A DNA stretch of 64,000 nt from Limihaloglobus sulfuriphilus (GTDB lineage Bacteria > Planctomycetota > Phycisphaerae > Sedimentisphaerales > Sedimentisphaeraceae), in contig NZ_CP019646.1 in the NCBI RefSeq assembly GCF_001999965.1, positions 3,410,001 to 3,474,000 on the forward strand, written 5' to 3'. The notes below the pieces were generated by a model. It had not been told where the DNA came from and searched no databases. It saw nothing but the letters and a program-made list of their open reading frames with translations. This document shows positions 52,091 to 61,599 of this stretch, one piece after another; the stretch's first letter is position 1; the number at the start of each line of letters is the position of its first letter. The position numbers and the translations under genes are program-made.

Positions 52091-53437
52091 ATGAGAAGCA
52101 TCAGGCATTTTGTGTTTACCAGTGTTTTAATTTGTGTTATCGGGACAGGATTTGGAGCCATAACAGCTACAGGCGACGTTAGCCCTGCCAATCCGGCGGG
52201 CTGGACAGCCTCCACCTCACCGGTTGTCGGCGGAACGGCTGACGGCTCTCTAAGTATCACCAGCGGCAGCAGTGTAACCAATGGTACGTGTCTTATTGCA
52301 AACAGTGCCGGTGTTACGGGCAGTGTTACTGTCAATGCCGGCTCATGGAACACAGGTCTGACTTCCGTAGGTCAAAAGGGCAGCGGTTCCATGACCGTTT
52401 CCGGAGGGGGCAGTGTCTATTCTACAAGCTCTCTGATTGTGAGCAACGCGGCAACAGCTTCCGGCAGTGTTTCTGTCAGCGGTATCAATTCATCGATCAG
52501 TTATACATCTATTACGGTTAGCCAGGCGGGCACCGGCAGTCTGGACATCTCAAACGGCGGCAGTGTCACCGCCAGAACAAACCTGATGAGAGCCGGCAAC
52601 GACAATGCATCAGGTGTAACCTATGTTAACGTTGACGGGCCCTTATCGCGCCTAAACGTCAACAACAACTATCTTTATGCCGGCTGGGGGTCCAATGCTA
52701 TTTTTAATGTGACCAACTCCGGGATGATAATTTCAAAAGACGCCGTTATCGGTAGAACTTCTGACAGCACCGTTTCTTTAAGCGGCAGCGGTTCGGGGTG
52801 GGTAAACACCTATTCGATTTACGTTGGTTATTCAGGAGACAACTCAAAAGGAACTTTAAATGTTTCCGGCGGAGGTTTTGTTGACACACAGGGGATTGTT
52901 ATCGGCGACGATCAGTATTCCTCGATTAGTCAGAATGTAACGGGAAATGTTTCAGTTGAGGGCGAAGGCTCTTACATTGCCGCTGAGTTGACCCGACTTG
53001 GATATAGTCAGGACCAGCAAAATGTCGGCAGCCTTGCCATATCACAGGGCGGCCTTGTAATTACTGATTATCTTTACCTTTACAATGACAGTTCAATCAA
53101 TCTTTCTTCCGGCGGTATGCTTGCTCTTGCCGGTGAAGGTGATGCGTCGGTTGAGGCGTTCCTGGGCCTTCTTGATTCTTATGACGCATCTTACACTCCG
53201 CTGGACTATTCGGACTCCGCGAGCGGTTCTATCAATATCTGGGACGAAAGCGAAGAACTTTGGGTTGACTTAACCGATGCTGTCAGGAATTTTGATTATA
53301 ATATCACTTACCATTCGGCCGGCGATTTTGCCGGATATACGGTTTTGACCGCGGACGCGGTGCCTGAACCGGCGACAGCTCTTCTCATGGGCTTTGGTGC
53401 GTTAGCCGCCGCGGCTTTCAAGAAGAGAAAACAATAA
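52091..53437 (+). CDS. PEP-CTERM surface protein with autotransporter-like passenger repeats
   Basis: 448 residues from the ATG at 52091 (GGGAGA 7 nt upstream; the longer frame is rejected). Signal peptide at 1-22 (FVFTSVLICVIGTGFGA). The body is a low-complexity beta-helix of repeated short strands such as GSVTVNAGSW, GSGSMTVSGGGSVYSTSSLIVSNA and GSLDISNGGSVTARTNLM, close to the passenger-associated repeats of autotransporters. The C-terminus VPEPATALLMGFGALAAAAFKKRKQ is a full PEP-CTERM sorting signal (PEP, membrane helix, basic end), so an exosortase elsewhere in the genome should process it. Function unknown, likely extracellular matrix. Confidence 0.88.
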   Translation: MRSIRHFVFTSVLICVIGTGFGAITATGDVSPANPAGWTASTSPVVGGTADGSLSITSGSSVTNGTCLIANSAGVTGSVTVNAGSWNTGLTSVGQKGSGSMTVSGGGSVYSTSSLIVSNAATASGSVSVSGINSSISYTSITVSQAGTGSLDISNGGSVTARTNLMRAGNDNASGVTYVNVDGPLSRLNVNNNYLYAGWGSNAIFNVTNSGMIISKDAVIGRTSDSTVSLSGSGSGWVNTYSIYVGYSGDNSKGTLNVSGGGFVDTQGIVIGDDQYSSISQNVTGNVSVEGEGSYIAAELTRLGYSQDQQNVGSLAISQGGLVITDYLYLYNDSSINLSSGGMLALAGEGDASVEAFLGLLDSYDASYTPLDYSDSASGSINIWDESEELWVDLTDAVRNFDYNITYHSAGDFAGYTVLTADAVPEPATALLMGFGALAAAAFKKRKQ

Positions 53438-53453
53438 ACTTCCGGGCGAGAAA

Positions 53454-53508
53454 ACCTGATTGGTTTCACAAAGGCGATTGAGCATTCGTGGGGGCAATCA
53501 GGTTTTTT
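53454..53508 (+). terminator. Intrinsic terminator after the PEP-CTERM gene
   Basis: A 9-bp stem ACCTGATTG/CAATCAGGT around a 32-nt loop, followed by TTTTTT. It overlaps the end of the convergent zinc-ribbon gene by two bases. Confidence 0.75.
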
Positions 53509-53998
53509 AAAACATCGGAGCCAAAACCTCCGGCATCAGATCCATTGTTATCTGGCCTATACCTCTAAAGATAAATATGCCCAGTTGTGTAATTCCCGTG
53601 CAGGATATTGTAAACTGGCTTATTGATATTCCTGCAATTCCAAACTGATGAACTGAAAAAATTCCCAGGCCGAACTGGGAGATGTTAATAATGCCCAATC
53701 CTACCTGGCCGACTGAAATTATTCCCACTGCCGGCACGGGCATTCTGTTGAGGTATTTAAACGAGACGTGCAGCAGGGGTATGCCAAATAGTTTTGCCCG
53801 AGATTTGTACTCAAAACCGTAGCCGTTCCAGCTGGATTTCCACGGATCGGGTGCTCCGCATGATGGGCAGATTCGGGCTTGCCGGCTCACCTCGCTTCCG
53901 CAGTCCCTGCATTTTTTTAACTCAGTTTTATCATTGCCGCTTTTGTCGGCTGTGCCGGCTTTTTTGCTGCTGAATTGGTATTTTGTGTAGTCTTTCAT
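53507..53998 (-). CDS. Zinc-ribbon protein with QFG-type short repeats
   Basis: 163 residues. An N-terminal zinc ribbon CRDCGSEVSRQARICPSCG (about 30-48) is followed by a hydrophobic array of short repeats: ISVGQVGLGI, INISQFGLGI, FSVHQFGIAG, ISISQFTIS and CTGITQLGIF (about 95-150). Together they look like a small stacked or membrane-attached repeat structure. The last gene of cdaA-cdaR-this unit, 16 bp after the YbbR gene. I know no function. It may be a membrane-linked accessory to c-di-AMP synthesis. Confidence 0.6.
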   Translation of the reverse strand: MKDYTKYQFSSKKAGTADKSGNDKTELKKCRDCGSEVSRQARICPSCGAPDPWKSSWNGYGFEYKSRAKLFGIPLLHVSFKYLNRMPVPAVGIISVGQVGLGIINISQFGLGIFSVHQFGIAGISISQFTISCTGITQLGIFIFRGIGQITMDLMPEVLAPMF

Positions 53999-54014
53999 CA
54001 GTCGGATACCTGGT

Positions 54015-55001
54015 TTACTGGTAAGGAATAAGCCTAAACTTTATTGAAGGAACGGACTGATTCTCTCGGGGGCCGATTTGTCCCTGACTGTAAGCCTGGG
54101 GTGGGAAATTGTATTTTAACTGCCGCGTTACCGGCTCGCCCTGGGCATCGGTGTTTTTTATTTCCAGCAGGAGGTGGTATGGCTGCTGACGGAAAATCTC
54201 TTTTGCCTCTTCTGTGGCCATGTACTGGAAATCACGTACATTCTCTTCTACCTGTACCTCATATTTGCCTGCCATGTCGGCGGGGAATGTGTATCCGATC
54301 CTCGGGCCTGAGATAATATCAGCGGTCTTTATCTCCTGAGAAGATTCGATTGACACGTAAACCGGTTCCTGGTGATAGACGTATCTTTTGGGTGAGAGCT
54401 CAACGTATGGCATCAGAGTTATTTCCTCTCTTGAGGCCTTCTGCTGCTGAGGGTTTGTAAGTTTGATATATGCCTTTAGTTTATCCTCGGGCCAGTCATC
54501 AAAGACATACATGTATATCAGGGCAGGCTTCACCGAGGCGTTGGGTACAATAACGTCGTTTTCGTTTATGCAAACCACCTTGAGCTGTTTTTTTACAAGA
54601 TTTTCTACTTTTATGCTTACAGTGACCGGCTCACATGCCTCAAGCGTAAGGCCAAGCTCCATAAATTCAGGGCTTTGCCTAAGTATTGTCTCAACCGGCG
54701 GGGTGTACACGCCCGGCTCGCTGCCGACGGCATTTGAAGTGAGCGGGTTGAACTTGATATCCAGACTTTCATTTCTCAGCTGGAGCTTCTGGACTTTAGA
54801 ATTGGGCCCTGTCAAATCCATAACGATCGAGGCATGGTCACTTTCATTGATGCTCACCCAGACATCGCGGACTCCGCCTCTGTCAACAGAGATGGTGGCG
54901 CTTTCATTTTCAAGTGTAACATCGCTGGAAATATCGGCCCACACCCATATGAGCAGCGTTAAGAGGATTATCAGCAGAAATTTTCGGATTCTGGATAACA
55001 T
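54015..55001 (-). CDS. YbbR-domain protein, likely CdaR (CdaA regulator)
   Basis: 328 residues. One N-terminal membrane helix (FLLIILLTLLIWVWADI, about 8-24), then two or three YbbR-type beta domains outside the membrane (for example VEVEENV-like strands and VYTPPVETILRQSP). YbbR proteins next to cdaA bind and modulate the diadenylate cyclase. Its start is 5 nt after the cdaA stop with AGAGG in the overlap region. The protein has fewer repeats than B. subtilis YbbR but fits the family. Confidence 0.82.
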   Translation of the reverse strand: MLSRIRKFLLIILLTLLIWVWADISSDVTLENESATISVDRGGVRDVWVSINESDHASIVMDLTGPNSKVQKLQLRNESLDIKFNPLTSNAVGSEPGVYTPPVETILRQSPEFMELGLTLEACEPVTVSIKVENLVKKQLKVVCINENDVIVPNASVKPALIYMYVFDDWPEDKLKAYIKLTNPQQQKASREEITLMPYVELSPKRYVYHQEPVYVSIESSQEIKTADIISGPRIGYTFPADMAGKYEVQVEENVRDFQYMATEEAKEIFRQQPYHLLLEIKNTDAQGEPVTRQLKYNFPPQAYSQGQIGPRENQSVPSIKFRLIPYQ

Positions 55002-55006
55002 AGCTT

Positions 55007-55867
55007 CTATGCCTCTTTCTTGTTTTTGTCTTTACCGTTTTTCTTTCGCGACCAGAACCAGTCGCTGCTCTCATCACCAGATATAGCATTAGAGAGCCTT
55101 TTTCTAAGTGCGGATTCTTTGACATTCCTGATTAGATTTCCATCCTCAGCGATTGAGACAATCCCCGTCTCCTCACTTACAACCACGACCATAGCGTCAG
55201 AGCCGGTGGTGATTCCTATTGCTGCGCGGTGTCTTGAACCGAGCTGGAGTACGTCTATAGACCCGCTTTCGGCAAGGGGCAGCTGAACACTGGCGGCGAT
55301 GATACGCTCACCGTGGATTACAACAGCCATATCGTGGAGTGGTGTCCCCTCGTAAAATATTGTCTTGAGCAGGCCCGCGGTGATTCTTGCGTCTATTCGC
55401 TCGCCCGTCTCGACAAACTCGGCCAATCCGACCTGCCGCTCGATGACGATTATAGCTCCGGTTCGGGATTTAGACATGTCCTTAACCGCGGATATTATTT
55501 CCTCAATGCACAGGCTCATGTGCCTGCGGTTAGGAGAAAGCAACTTTGCCTGGCCGATGCTGATCAGTGCCCGCCTAATCTCGGGCTGAAAAGCCGCGAC
55601 CGCGACTATTAACATAGCAATCAGGAAACCCTTGTACATGAACTGGATACGTTCAAGGCCGAACCTGTCAACAACGAGGTTAAGAACAAGAGAGCCGGTG
55701 ATCAGAACAAAGAATACCCCCCTGAAAAGTCTTTCACCGCGTGTGCCTTCAAGGAAATTGACTACCCAGCTTACTACAAGTCCAACAAGAAAGAGCTCTA
55801 CTATGACTACTAAGGGATCATAGGTGAGCACCCTGTTGAAATAATATATAAGCGGTTCTAAATCCAT
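55007..55867 (-). CDS. cdaA: Diadenylate cyclase CdaA (DisA_N domain), substituted DGA motif
   Basis: 286 residues. Three membrane helices at 1-100, then the DAC domain. The RHRAA motif is intact (GSRHRAAIG, about 210-218). The first motif, normally LHDGA, here reads TPLHDMAVVI (about 176-185), with Met in place of the glycine; the sequence confirms GAT ATG GCT. The domain otherwise looks complete (SEETGIVSIAEDG). It makes c-di-AMP from two ATP for control of potassium and osmolyte transport. Whether the DMA variant is active cannot be said. It pairs with the CdaR-like gene and fits the CBS domains of OpuAA elsewhere in the window. Confidence 0.9.
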   Translation of the reverse strand: MDLEPLIYYFNRVLTYDPLVVIVELFLVGLVVSWVVNFLEGTRGERLFRGVFFVLITGSLVLNLVVDRFGLERIQFMYKGFLIAMLIVAVAAFQPEIRRALISIGQAKLLSPNRRHMSLCIEEIISAVKDMSKSRTGAIIVIERQVGLAEFVETGERIDARITAGLLKTIFYEGTPLHDMAVVIHGERIIAASVQLPLAESGSIDVLQLGSRHRAAIGITTGSDAMVVVVSEETGIVSIAEDGNLIRNVKESALRKRLSNAISGDESSDWFWSRKKNGKDKNKKEA

Positions 55868-55949
55868 CCGGCTTTAAACTCCTGGAGCAAAAAAGGTTGC
55901 CGGACATCAGCTATCTCATAGTCTGATACCCCTAATAATTCATCGGTAT

Positions 55950-56168
55950 TTAGCGTACGTACCTGTCGCTGAGCCTGCTGGGCTGGTCGATATGCAGCAG
56001 CGGCCCGTTGATATCATCGTTGAGCTGCTTCATGTCAGTTTTCAGAGTGCGCCTCTGGCTTCTGCTGATTTCGGCAGATGTCTTGTCTGTGCCGTCCCAG
56101 CCGCAACCGCTGAGAAAAAGGCTTATTGTAAATATCGCTATTGCCGACATTAATGTTACTTTGCTCAT
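55950..56168 (-). CDS. Small lipoprotein, unknown function
   Basis: 72 residues from the ATG at 56168 (AGAGGAT 5 nt upstream; the longer frame adds 9 unlikely residues). Signal with lipobox ISLFLSGC ends near Cys22. The mature part is short and polar (SRSQRRTLKTDMKQLNDDING) and predicted helical. It lies upstream of cdaA on the same strand, 83 bp away, and downstream of the nifJ terminator. No family recognised. Confidence 0.65.
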   Translation of the reverse strand: MSKVTLMSAIAIFTISLFLSGCGWDGTDKTSAEISRSQRRTLKTDMKQLNDDINGPLLHIDQPSRLSDRYVR

Positions 56169-56288
56169 ATTATCCTCTGTAAAGTTTATATGCAATTCAC
56201 GTATTATAGCATTGAGAAAGTGATAGTAACAATAATTTAACCGACTGTCAATCGAAAATTTACGCTATTTTCACCTGTGGCGTAAATA

Positions 56289-56334
56289 AAAATGGCGGCT
56301 CACCAGTTAAAATCCGGTTCACCGCCATTTTTGT
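56289..56334 (-). terminator. Intrinsic terminator after the pyruvate:ferredoxin oxidoreductase gene
   Basis: AAAATGGCGG pairs with CCGCCATTTT (plus an inner ACC/GGT), with about 17-nt loop and T-rich flank on the minus strand (complement of TAAATAAA). 32 bp after the gene's stop. Confidence 0.8.
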
Positions 56335-56365
56335 TTGAATCTGATGGTTTTCAGTACAAAACGAA

Positions 56366-59300
56366 TTACTGAGCTAATTTCCTCAGCATTGCGTCTCTGA
56401 ACTGGGCGTCTTTTTTCGACATCTCAACAAGGGACTGAGCCGCTTCGGGGTCGATTTTCTTAAGGGAGCTGTACCTTGTTTCGCCGAAGACGTAATCGGC
56501 AAAGGTTTCAAAATCCGGCTCTTTTGAGTCGATTGTCAGCGGGTTCCTGCCCTCTGCCTCCAGATCAGGGTTATACCTGTAAAGCGGCCAGTGACCGCAT
56601 TTTACAGCCTTGTCCTGCTCAAGCAGTCCGTGAGTCATATCGATACCGTGTGCAATACAATGCGAGTATGCGATAATGATACTCGGGCCGTCATAAGCCT
56701 CGGCCTCGACCATTGCTTTAACAACCTGGTTTGGGTTGGACATGGATACCTGTGCGACATAAATGCCGCCGTAGGTCATGGTTATCATACCCAGGTCTTT
56801 CTTGGGCATTGTCTTTCCGCCGGCCGCGAATTTGGCAGTTGAGGCACGCGGGGTGGATTTTGACATCTGGCCGCCGGTGTTGGAGTAAACCTCGGTATCG
56901 AGCACCAGAACGTTTACATTTTTGCCGCTTGCCAGTACATGGTCAAGTCCGCCGTAGCCGATATCGTACGCCCAGCCGTCGCCGCCGATAATCCATACGC
57001 TCTTTGGAACGAGATAGTCCGCCACTGCCTCGAGGGCTATGGCTGTCTCGGTGCCGCAGTCGATGCACGCCTTCTTGAGTGCGTCAACTCTGGTTCTCTG
57101 CTGCTCTATCTCGTCCTGCTGTTTAACGCTGATGCTGGCCTTTATCTCGTCGGCCGCGCCGGCGTCAAAGCAGCCTTTTTCAACGATCTTATCGAGCATT
57201 TCGATGGCCTCTTCCTGGAATTTATCCACGGCAAGCCTCATGCCCATACCGAATTCAGCATTGTCTTCGAAGAGACTGTTAGACCATGCCGGCCCGCGTC
57301 CGTCTGCTCTCTTAGTGTACGGTGTCGTGGGCAGGTTGCCGCCGTAGATTGATGAACATCCGGTAGCGTTTGCGATAAGTGCCCTGTCGCCGAAGAGTTG
57401 TGTAACGAGCTTGACGTATGCCGTCTCGCCGCAGCCGGCACATGCGCCGGAGAACTCAAAGAGCGGTGGTACAAACTGGCTGCCCTTGATTGAGGCGGCT
57501 TTGTATTTTGAAGGATCTGTATCCGGTATTGAGAGGAAGAAGTCCCAGTTAGCCGCTTCGGTGTCACGCAGCGGTGCCTGGTGTTCCATATTGATGGCTT
57601 TTTTGCCTGAATCGTCTTTGGCCTTGCCCGGGCAGTTCGAAACACACGCGCCGCAGCCGGTACAGTCTTCCGGAGCTACCTGAACGGTGAACTTCATGCC
57701 GGCAAACGCCTTGGTCTTGGCATCGGTGCTCTTGAATGTTTCCGGAGCGTCCTTGAGTTGGTCTTCTTCATACGCCTTGATACGAATCGCGGCGTGCGGG
57801 CATACCAGTGAGCACTGGCCGCACTGAATACAAAGCTCGGGTTCCCAGACGGGGATATTGACCGCGATGTTACGCTTCTCGTATTTGGTTGTGCCGGTGG
57901 GGAACTTGCCGTCACAAGGCATCTTGCTGACCGGCAGGTCATCGCCGTTGCCCGACATGATGACCGCGGTAACATCCTTAACGAAATCAGGTGCATTATC
58001 AGAAACTGCCGGCGGCATTTTCATCTTGCTTGTTGCCTCTGCGGGTACCTTAACCTGCTCTATCTTATCAAGCGCGGCATCAACGGCATCGTTGTTCATC
58101 TGAACAACCTTGTCACCTTTTTTGCCGTAACTCTTCTTGATAGCGTCTTTAATCGCGGTTACAGCGGTATCGACATCTATCACGTTGCTGATCTTGAAGA
58201 AAGCCGTCTGCATGATGACGTTGATTCTGGCTCCCAGGCCGAGTTTTTCAGCGATGCTGATCGCGTCGATTACGTAAAATTTAAGCTGTTTGTCGATAAT
58301 ATGTTTCTGCACTTCTACCGGCAGGGTGTCCCAGACATCGTCAGCGCTGTGTTCGCTTGTCAGCAGGAAGGTTGCGCCTTTCTTGGCATTTTTGAGCATG
58401 TCGTATTTTTCGAGGAAGCTCGGGTTGTGACATGCTACAAAGTCAGCGTGTGAAATGAGATATGGCGTCCTGAGCAGTTTCTTGCCAAAACGCAGGTGAG
58501 AAACGGTAATTGCTCCGGCTTTCTTTGAGTCGTACACAAAGTAGCCCTGGGCGTAGTTGTCGGTCAGTGAGCCGATAATCTTAATCGAGTTCTTGTTGGC
58601 GCCGACAGTACCGTCAGAGCCCAGGCCGTAGAACATCGCGCTGTATGCGCCTGTGTCGAGCTCGAATTTCGGGTCGTAGTCAATGCTTGTATTTGAAACA
58701 TCATCATTTATGCCGACAGTGTAATGGTTTATGGGCTCTTTAGCGTCGAGATTGTCAAATACGCCTTTGACCATGCCGGGCGTAAAGTCTTTTGAGCCGA
58801 GACCGTAGCGGCCGCCGATGATCAGGGGATAGCCGTCAAACTGGAACGTACCTTCGCTCATCGCCTGGCCGATAGCCGTGCGGACGTCAACGTAAAGAGG
58901 TTCGCCGACAGAGCCGGGCTCTTTGGTTCTGTCCAGAACAGCCATTTTCTTAACTGTCTTGGGCAGGGCTTTTATGAAGTGGTCAATAGCGAAAGGCCTG
59001 TAAAGGCGAACCTTTATAAGTCCGACCTTTTCTCCCTGGGCGGCGAGTGTTTCGATAGTGTCGTGTGCAGTATCGGCACCTGAGCCCATCATAATAATAA
59101 TCTTTTCGGCATCCGGTGCGCCGACATAATCGAAGAGGTTGTACCGGCGGCCGGTTACCTCGGCGAACTTGTCCATTGTAGCCTGTACAATATCCGGACA
59201 TGCCGTGTAGTAGGGGTTGACCGTCTCGCGGCCCTGGAAATACACATCAGGGTTTTGAGCGGTGCCGGATATCATCGGCCTGTCGGGAGACAATGCCCGT

Positions 59301-59914
59301 TTTTTGTGAGCGATAAAGAGCTCGTTGTCTATGACAGCTTTCATCTCTTCGAATGTAAGTTCTTTAACCTTGGATATTTCGTGGCTTGTACGGAAGCCAT
59401 CGAAGAAATGCAGGAACGGCACCCGCGAGGCAAGTGTTGCCTGTTGAGAGATCAGGGCAAAGTCCATAACTTCCTGCACAGAATTGGAGCAGAGCATGGC
59501 AAATCCCGTCTGGCGGCATGCCATTACGTCTGAATGATCGCCGAAGATCGAGAGAGCCTGGCAGGCCAGCGACCTTGCGGAAACATGGAAAACCGTCGGT
59601 GTCAATTCGCCGGCGATCTTGTACATGTTGGGTATCATCAGCAGCAGGCCCTGCGAAGCGGTGAATGTCGTGGTCAAAGCTCCCGCGGCGAGTGCCCCGT
59701 GAACCGCGCCGGAAGCGCCGCCTTCGGACTGCATTTCAGTTACCGATGGGACGGTTCCCCAGATATTTTTTTCATGTTTCGCTGTTTTGGCATCCGAAAC
59801 CTCACCCATAGGAGAAGAGGGAGTAATCGGATAAATAGCGATAACTTCATTGGTTGCGTGTGCAACATGAGCGGCGGCCATATTGCCGTCAATAGTTACC
59901 ATTTTAGTTGTCAT
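56366..59914 (-). CDS. nifJ: Pyruvate:ferredoxin (flavodoxin) oxidoreductase
   Basis: 1182 residues from the ATG at 59914 (GGAG 7 nt upstream; the frame begins 11 codons earlier without a site). Order: pyruvate-binding domains (YPITPSSPMGE near 28), the gamma and delta regions, two [4Fe-4S] motifs CIQCGQCSLVCPHAAI and CTGCGACVSNCPGKA (about 680-760), then the TPP domain with CAGCGETAYVKL, GGDGWAYDIGYGG and VYSNTGGQ. It splits pyruvate into acetyl-CoA, CO2 and reduced ferredoxin and is an oxygen-sensitive enzyme of anaerobes. It is a single gene with divergent pilT upstream. Confidence 0.96.
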   Translation of the reverse strand: MTTKMVTIDGNMAAAHVAHATNEVIAIYPITPSSPMGEVSDAKTAKHEKNIWGTVPSVTEMQSEGGASGAVHGALAAGALTTTFTASQGLLLMIPNMYKIAGELTPTVFHVSARSLACQALSIFGDHSDVMACRQTGFAMLCSNSVQEVMDFALISQQATLASRVPFLHFFDGFRTSHEISKVKELTFEEMKAVIDNELFIAHKKRALSPDRPMISGTAQNPDVYFQGRETVNPYYTACPDIVQATMDKFAEVTGRRYNLFDYVGAPDAEKIIIMMGSGADTAHDTIETLAAQGEKVGLIKVRLYRPFAIDHFIKALPKTVKKMAVLDRTKEPGSVGEPLYVDVRTAIGQAMSEGTFQFDGYPLIIGGRYGLGSKDFTPGMVKGVFDNLDAKEPINHYTVGINDDVSNTSIDYDPKFELDTGAYSAMFYGLGSDGTVGANKNSIKIIGSLTDNYAQGYFVYDSKKAGAITVSHLRFGKKLLRTPYLISHADFVACHNPSFLEKYDMLKNAKKGATFLLTSEHSADDVWDTLPVEVQKHIIDKQLKFYVIDAISIAEKLGLGARINVIMQTAFFKISNVIDVDTAVTAIKDAIKKSYGKKGDKVVQMNNDAVDAALDKIEQVKVPAEATSKMKMPPAVSDNAPDFVKDVTAVIMSGNGDDLPVSKMPCDGKFPTGTTKYEKRNIAVNIPVWEPELCIQCGQCSLVCPHAAIRIKAYEEDQLKDAPETFKSTDAKTKAFAGMKFTVQVAPEDCTGCGACVSNCPGKAKDDSGKKAINMEHQAPLRDTEAANWDFFLSIPDTDPSKYKAASIKGSQFVPPLFEFSGACAGCGETAYVKLVTQLFGDRALIANATGCSSIYGGNLPTTPYTKRADGRGPAWSNSLFEDNAEFGMGMRLAVDKFQEEAIEMLDKIVEKGCFDAGAADEIKASISVKQQDEIEQQRTRVDALKKACIDCGTETAIALEAVADYLVPKSVWIIGGDGWAYDIGYGGLDHVLASGKNVNVLVLDTEVYSNTGGQMSKSTPRASTAKFAAGGKTMPKKDLGMITMTYGGIYVAQVSMSNPNQVVKAMVEAEAYDGPSIIIAYSHCIAHGIDMTHGLLEQDKAVKCGHWPLYRYNPDLEAEGRNPLTIDSKEPDFETFADYVFGETRYSSLKKIDPEAAQSLVEMSKKDAQFRDAMLRKLAQ

Positions 59915-60259
59915 AGTGTCTCCACATTTATTTAAATCTGTTCTCAAAATCCGCCTGATTAAATTAAAAGACGAATGTATTACAATAGAATTCTTCTTAA
60001 TGATGTACTATATATAATTAGAAAATCATGAACTCCGCATTTTACATATAAATTCTATAATAGCAATAGATAATTAGAAATGATTTAAACTATTGTTAGG
60101 TATTAGTTTAACCTCAACACTGGCCGCAGGGGTGTCAAAAAACCGCGCATCATTTGCCAGGATACTCAAGCCGGTCTCAAGCCGGTCTAAAACTTCCCGC
60201 CCCGTATCCCGCGTATTTAGAATCGCTGAAATGGCGGGGTAAATAAAAATCGAACATAT
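59915..60259. other. Divergent spacer between nifJ and pilT
   Basis: 345 bp, AT-rich, without convincing coding content. A 63-codon frame on the minus strand (60074-60265) has no ribosome site. The nifJ promoter is expected in the TTAAGA...TAATAC region (minus, about 60000-59970), though its spacing is not ideal. Confidence 0.45.
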
Positions 60260-60288
60260 TGACATAGCCGCGTTAATCGGATAAAATT
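60260..60288 (+). promoter_or_regulatory. Sigma-70 promoter of pilT
   Basis: TTGACA (60260-60265), 17-bp spacer and TAAAAT (60283-60288), 43 bp before the chosen pilT start. Confidence 0.8.
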
Positions 60289-60331
60289 CATGATTGTAAT
60301 ATTTTATAGTTTAGTTAAGCCGGAGAATAAA

Positions 60332-61465
60332 ATGACTAAAGGCCAGCCTATAGACAGCCACCAGCAGGTTGGTAAGCCTCTGAAGATAAACAAGTTATTC
60401 AAGACGCTTGTTGCCGCGGAAGCCAGTGACCTTCACCTTAAGGTCGGTCTGCCGCCCAAGATGCGTATAAGCGGAAACCTCAAAACCACCAACGCCGAAC
60501 CGTTGAGCGAAGAGGTCATGGAGGATTTGATCTTCGAGCTTCTGACTCCTAAACAGAAGGAATTCTTCATGGAGCACGGTGCGATAGACTTTGCCCATGC
60601 TCTGACAGATATAGACCGTTTTCGTGTAAACGTTTTCCGTCAAAAGGGTTATATTGGACTTGTTGCGAGACGTATTGACTCGCGGATACCTCCTTTTGAG
60701 AAACTTAACCTGCCCGAGATTATCGGAGACCTCTCCGATGCGGCGTATGGGCTGGTACTGGTTGTAGGGCCTACCGGCTCTGGTAAAAGTACAACTATTG
60801 CTTCTATGATCGACAGGATTAACCGCAACAGGGCCTGTCACATTGTAACGATTGAGGATCCGATCGAATATCTGCACCGTGACCGCAAGGCTATTGTAAA
60901 CCAGCGAGAAGTGGGTATCGACTGTGTTGACTTCAAAGAGGCACTCCGCTCGCTGATGCGTCAGGACCCGGACGTTGTTCTTGTTGGTGAGATTCGTGAC
61001 CTCGAGACGCTCGAGGCGGCGATGAAAGCGGCGGAAACCGGCCACCTGGTTTTCGGAACACTGCACGCATCAAACGCCGCACAGACGATTCAGCGTATTC
61101 TGGATATGTTCCCCCAGGAAGAGCGTGACCTTGCACGGCAGACATTCGCTCTGTGTGTTCGGGCGATTATTTCACAGCAACTTCTTAAGGGGATTCAGTC
61201 CCATGCAAAGCGTGTGCCGGCTATCGAAATCATGATCGGCAGCCCGATTGTCAGAAAGCTGCTCTCGGAAGAAAGAGAATCCGACATACCGTCTGTTATC
61301 AAGTCCAGCCAGAACGAAGGTATGCAGGATTTCACTGAAAGTTTGAGAGACCTCATTGAAAGAGAGCTTATTGATCTGGATACCGCCTTGATGTACGCCC
61401 CGAACAAGGAAGAGCTGAAAATGGCTCTCAAGGGTATTAGAGCTACTTCCGGTGCGATACTTTAA
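60332..61465 (+). CDS. pilT: Twitching-motility retraction ATPase PilT
   Basis: 377 residues from the ATG at 60332 (CGGAGAA 5 nt upstream; the longer frame starts at the -10 element). N-terminal PAS-like domain with SDLHLKVGLPPKMRISGNL; Walker A GPTGSGKSTT (about 140-149), the Asp box VTIEDPIEYLH, the Walker B/His box QDPDVVLVGEIRDLET and GTLHASNAAQTI. The C-terminal SLRDLIERE matches the PilT-type retraction motif. It powers pilus retraction in type IV pilus systems. It heads a co-directional set with the PilB-like pseudo-ATPase and the membrane protein that follow. Confidence 0.93.
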   Translation: MTKGQPIDSHQQVGKPLKINKLFKTLVAAEASDLHLKVGLPPKMRISGNLKTTNAEPLSEEVMEDLIFELLTPKQKEFFMEHGAIDFAHALTDIDRFRVNVFRQKGYIGLVARRIDSRIPPFEKLNLPEIIGDLSDAAYGLVLVVGPTGSGKSTTIASMIDRINRNRACHIVTIEDPIEYLHRDRKAIVNQREVGIDCVDFKEALRSLMRQDPDVVLVGEIRDLETLEAAMKAAETGHLVFGTLHASNAAQTIQRILDMFPQEERDLARQTFALCVRAIISQQLLKGIQSHAKRVPAIEIMIGSPIVRKLLSEERESDIPSVIKSSQNEGMQDFTESLRDLIERELIDLDTALMYAPNKEELKMALKGIRATSGAIL

Positions 61466-61599
61466 ACTCCTAAAGATGAGAACATATACAGTTAATTACT
61501 ACATGAATAACATTAGAAACATCCCGAGTGCGGCGAGGTTATCTCTTGCTCTCATTCGCGGTACGTATCTTACGAAAACTGACTGGAGAGATATTTATT

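Noticed and set aside
60074-60265. 63-codon frame on the minus strand
   Set aside because: No ribosome site, overlaps the pilT -35/-10 region and has no recognisable protein.
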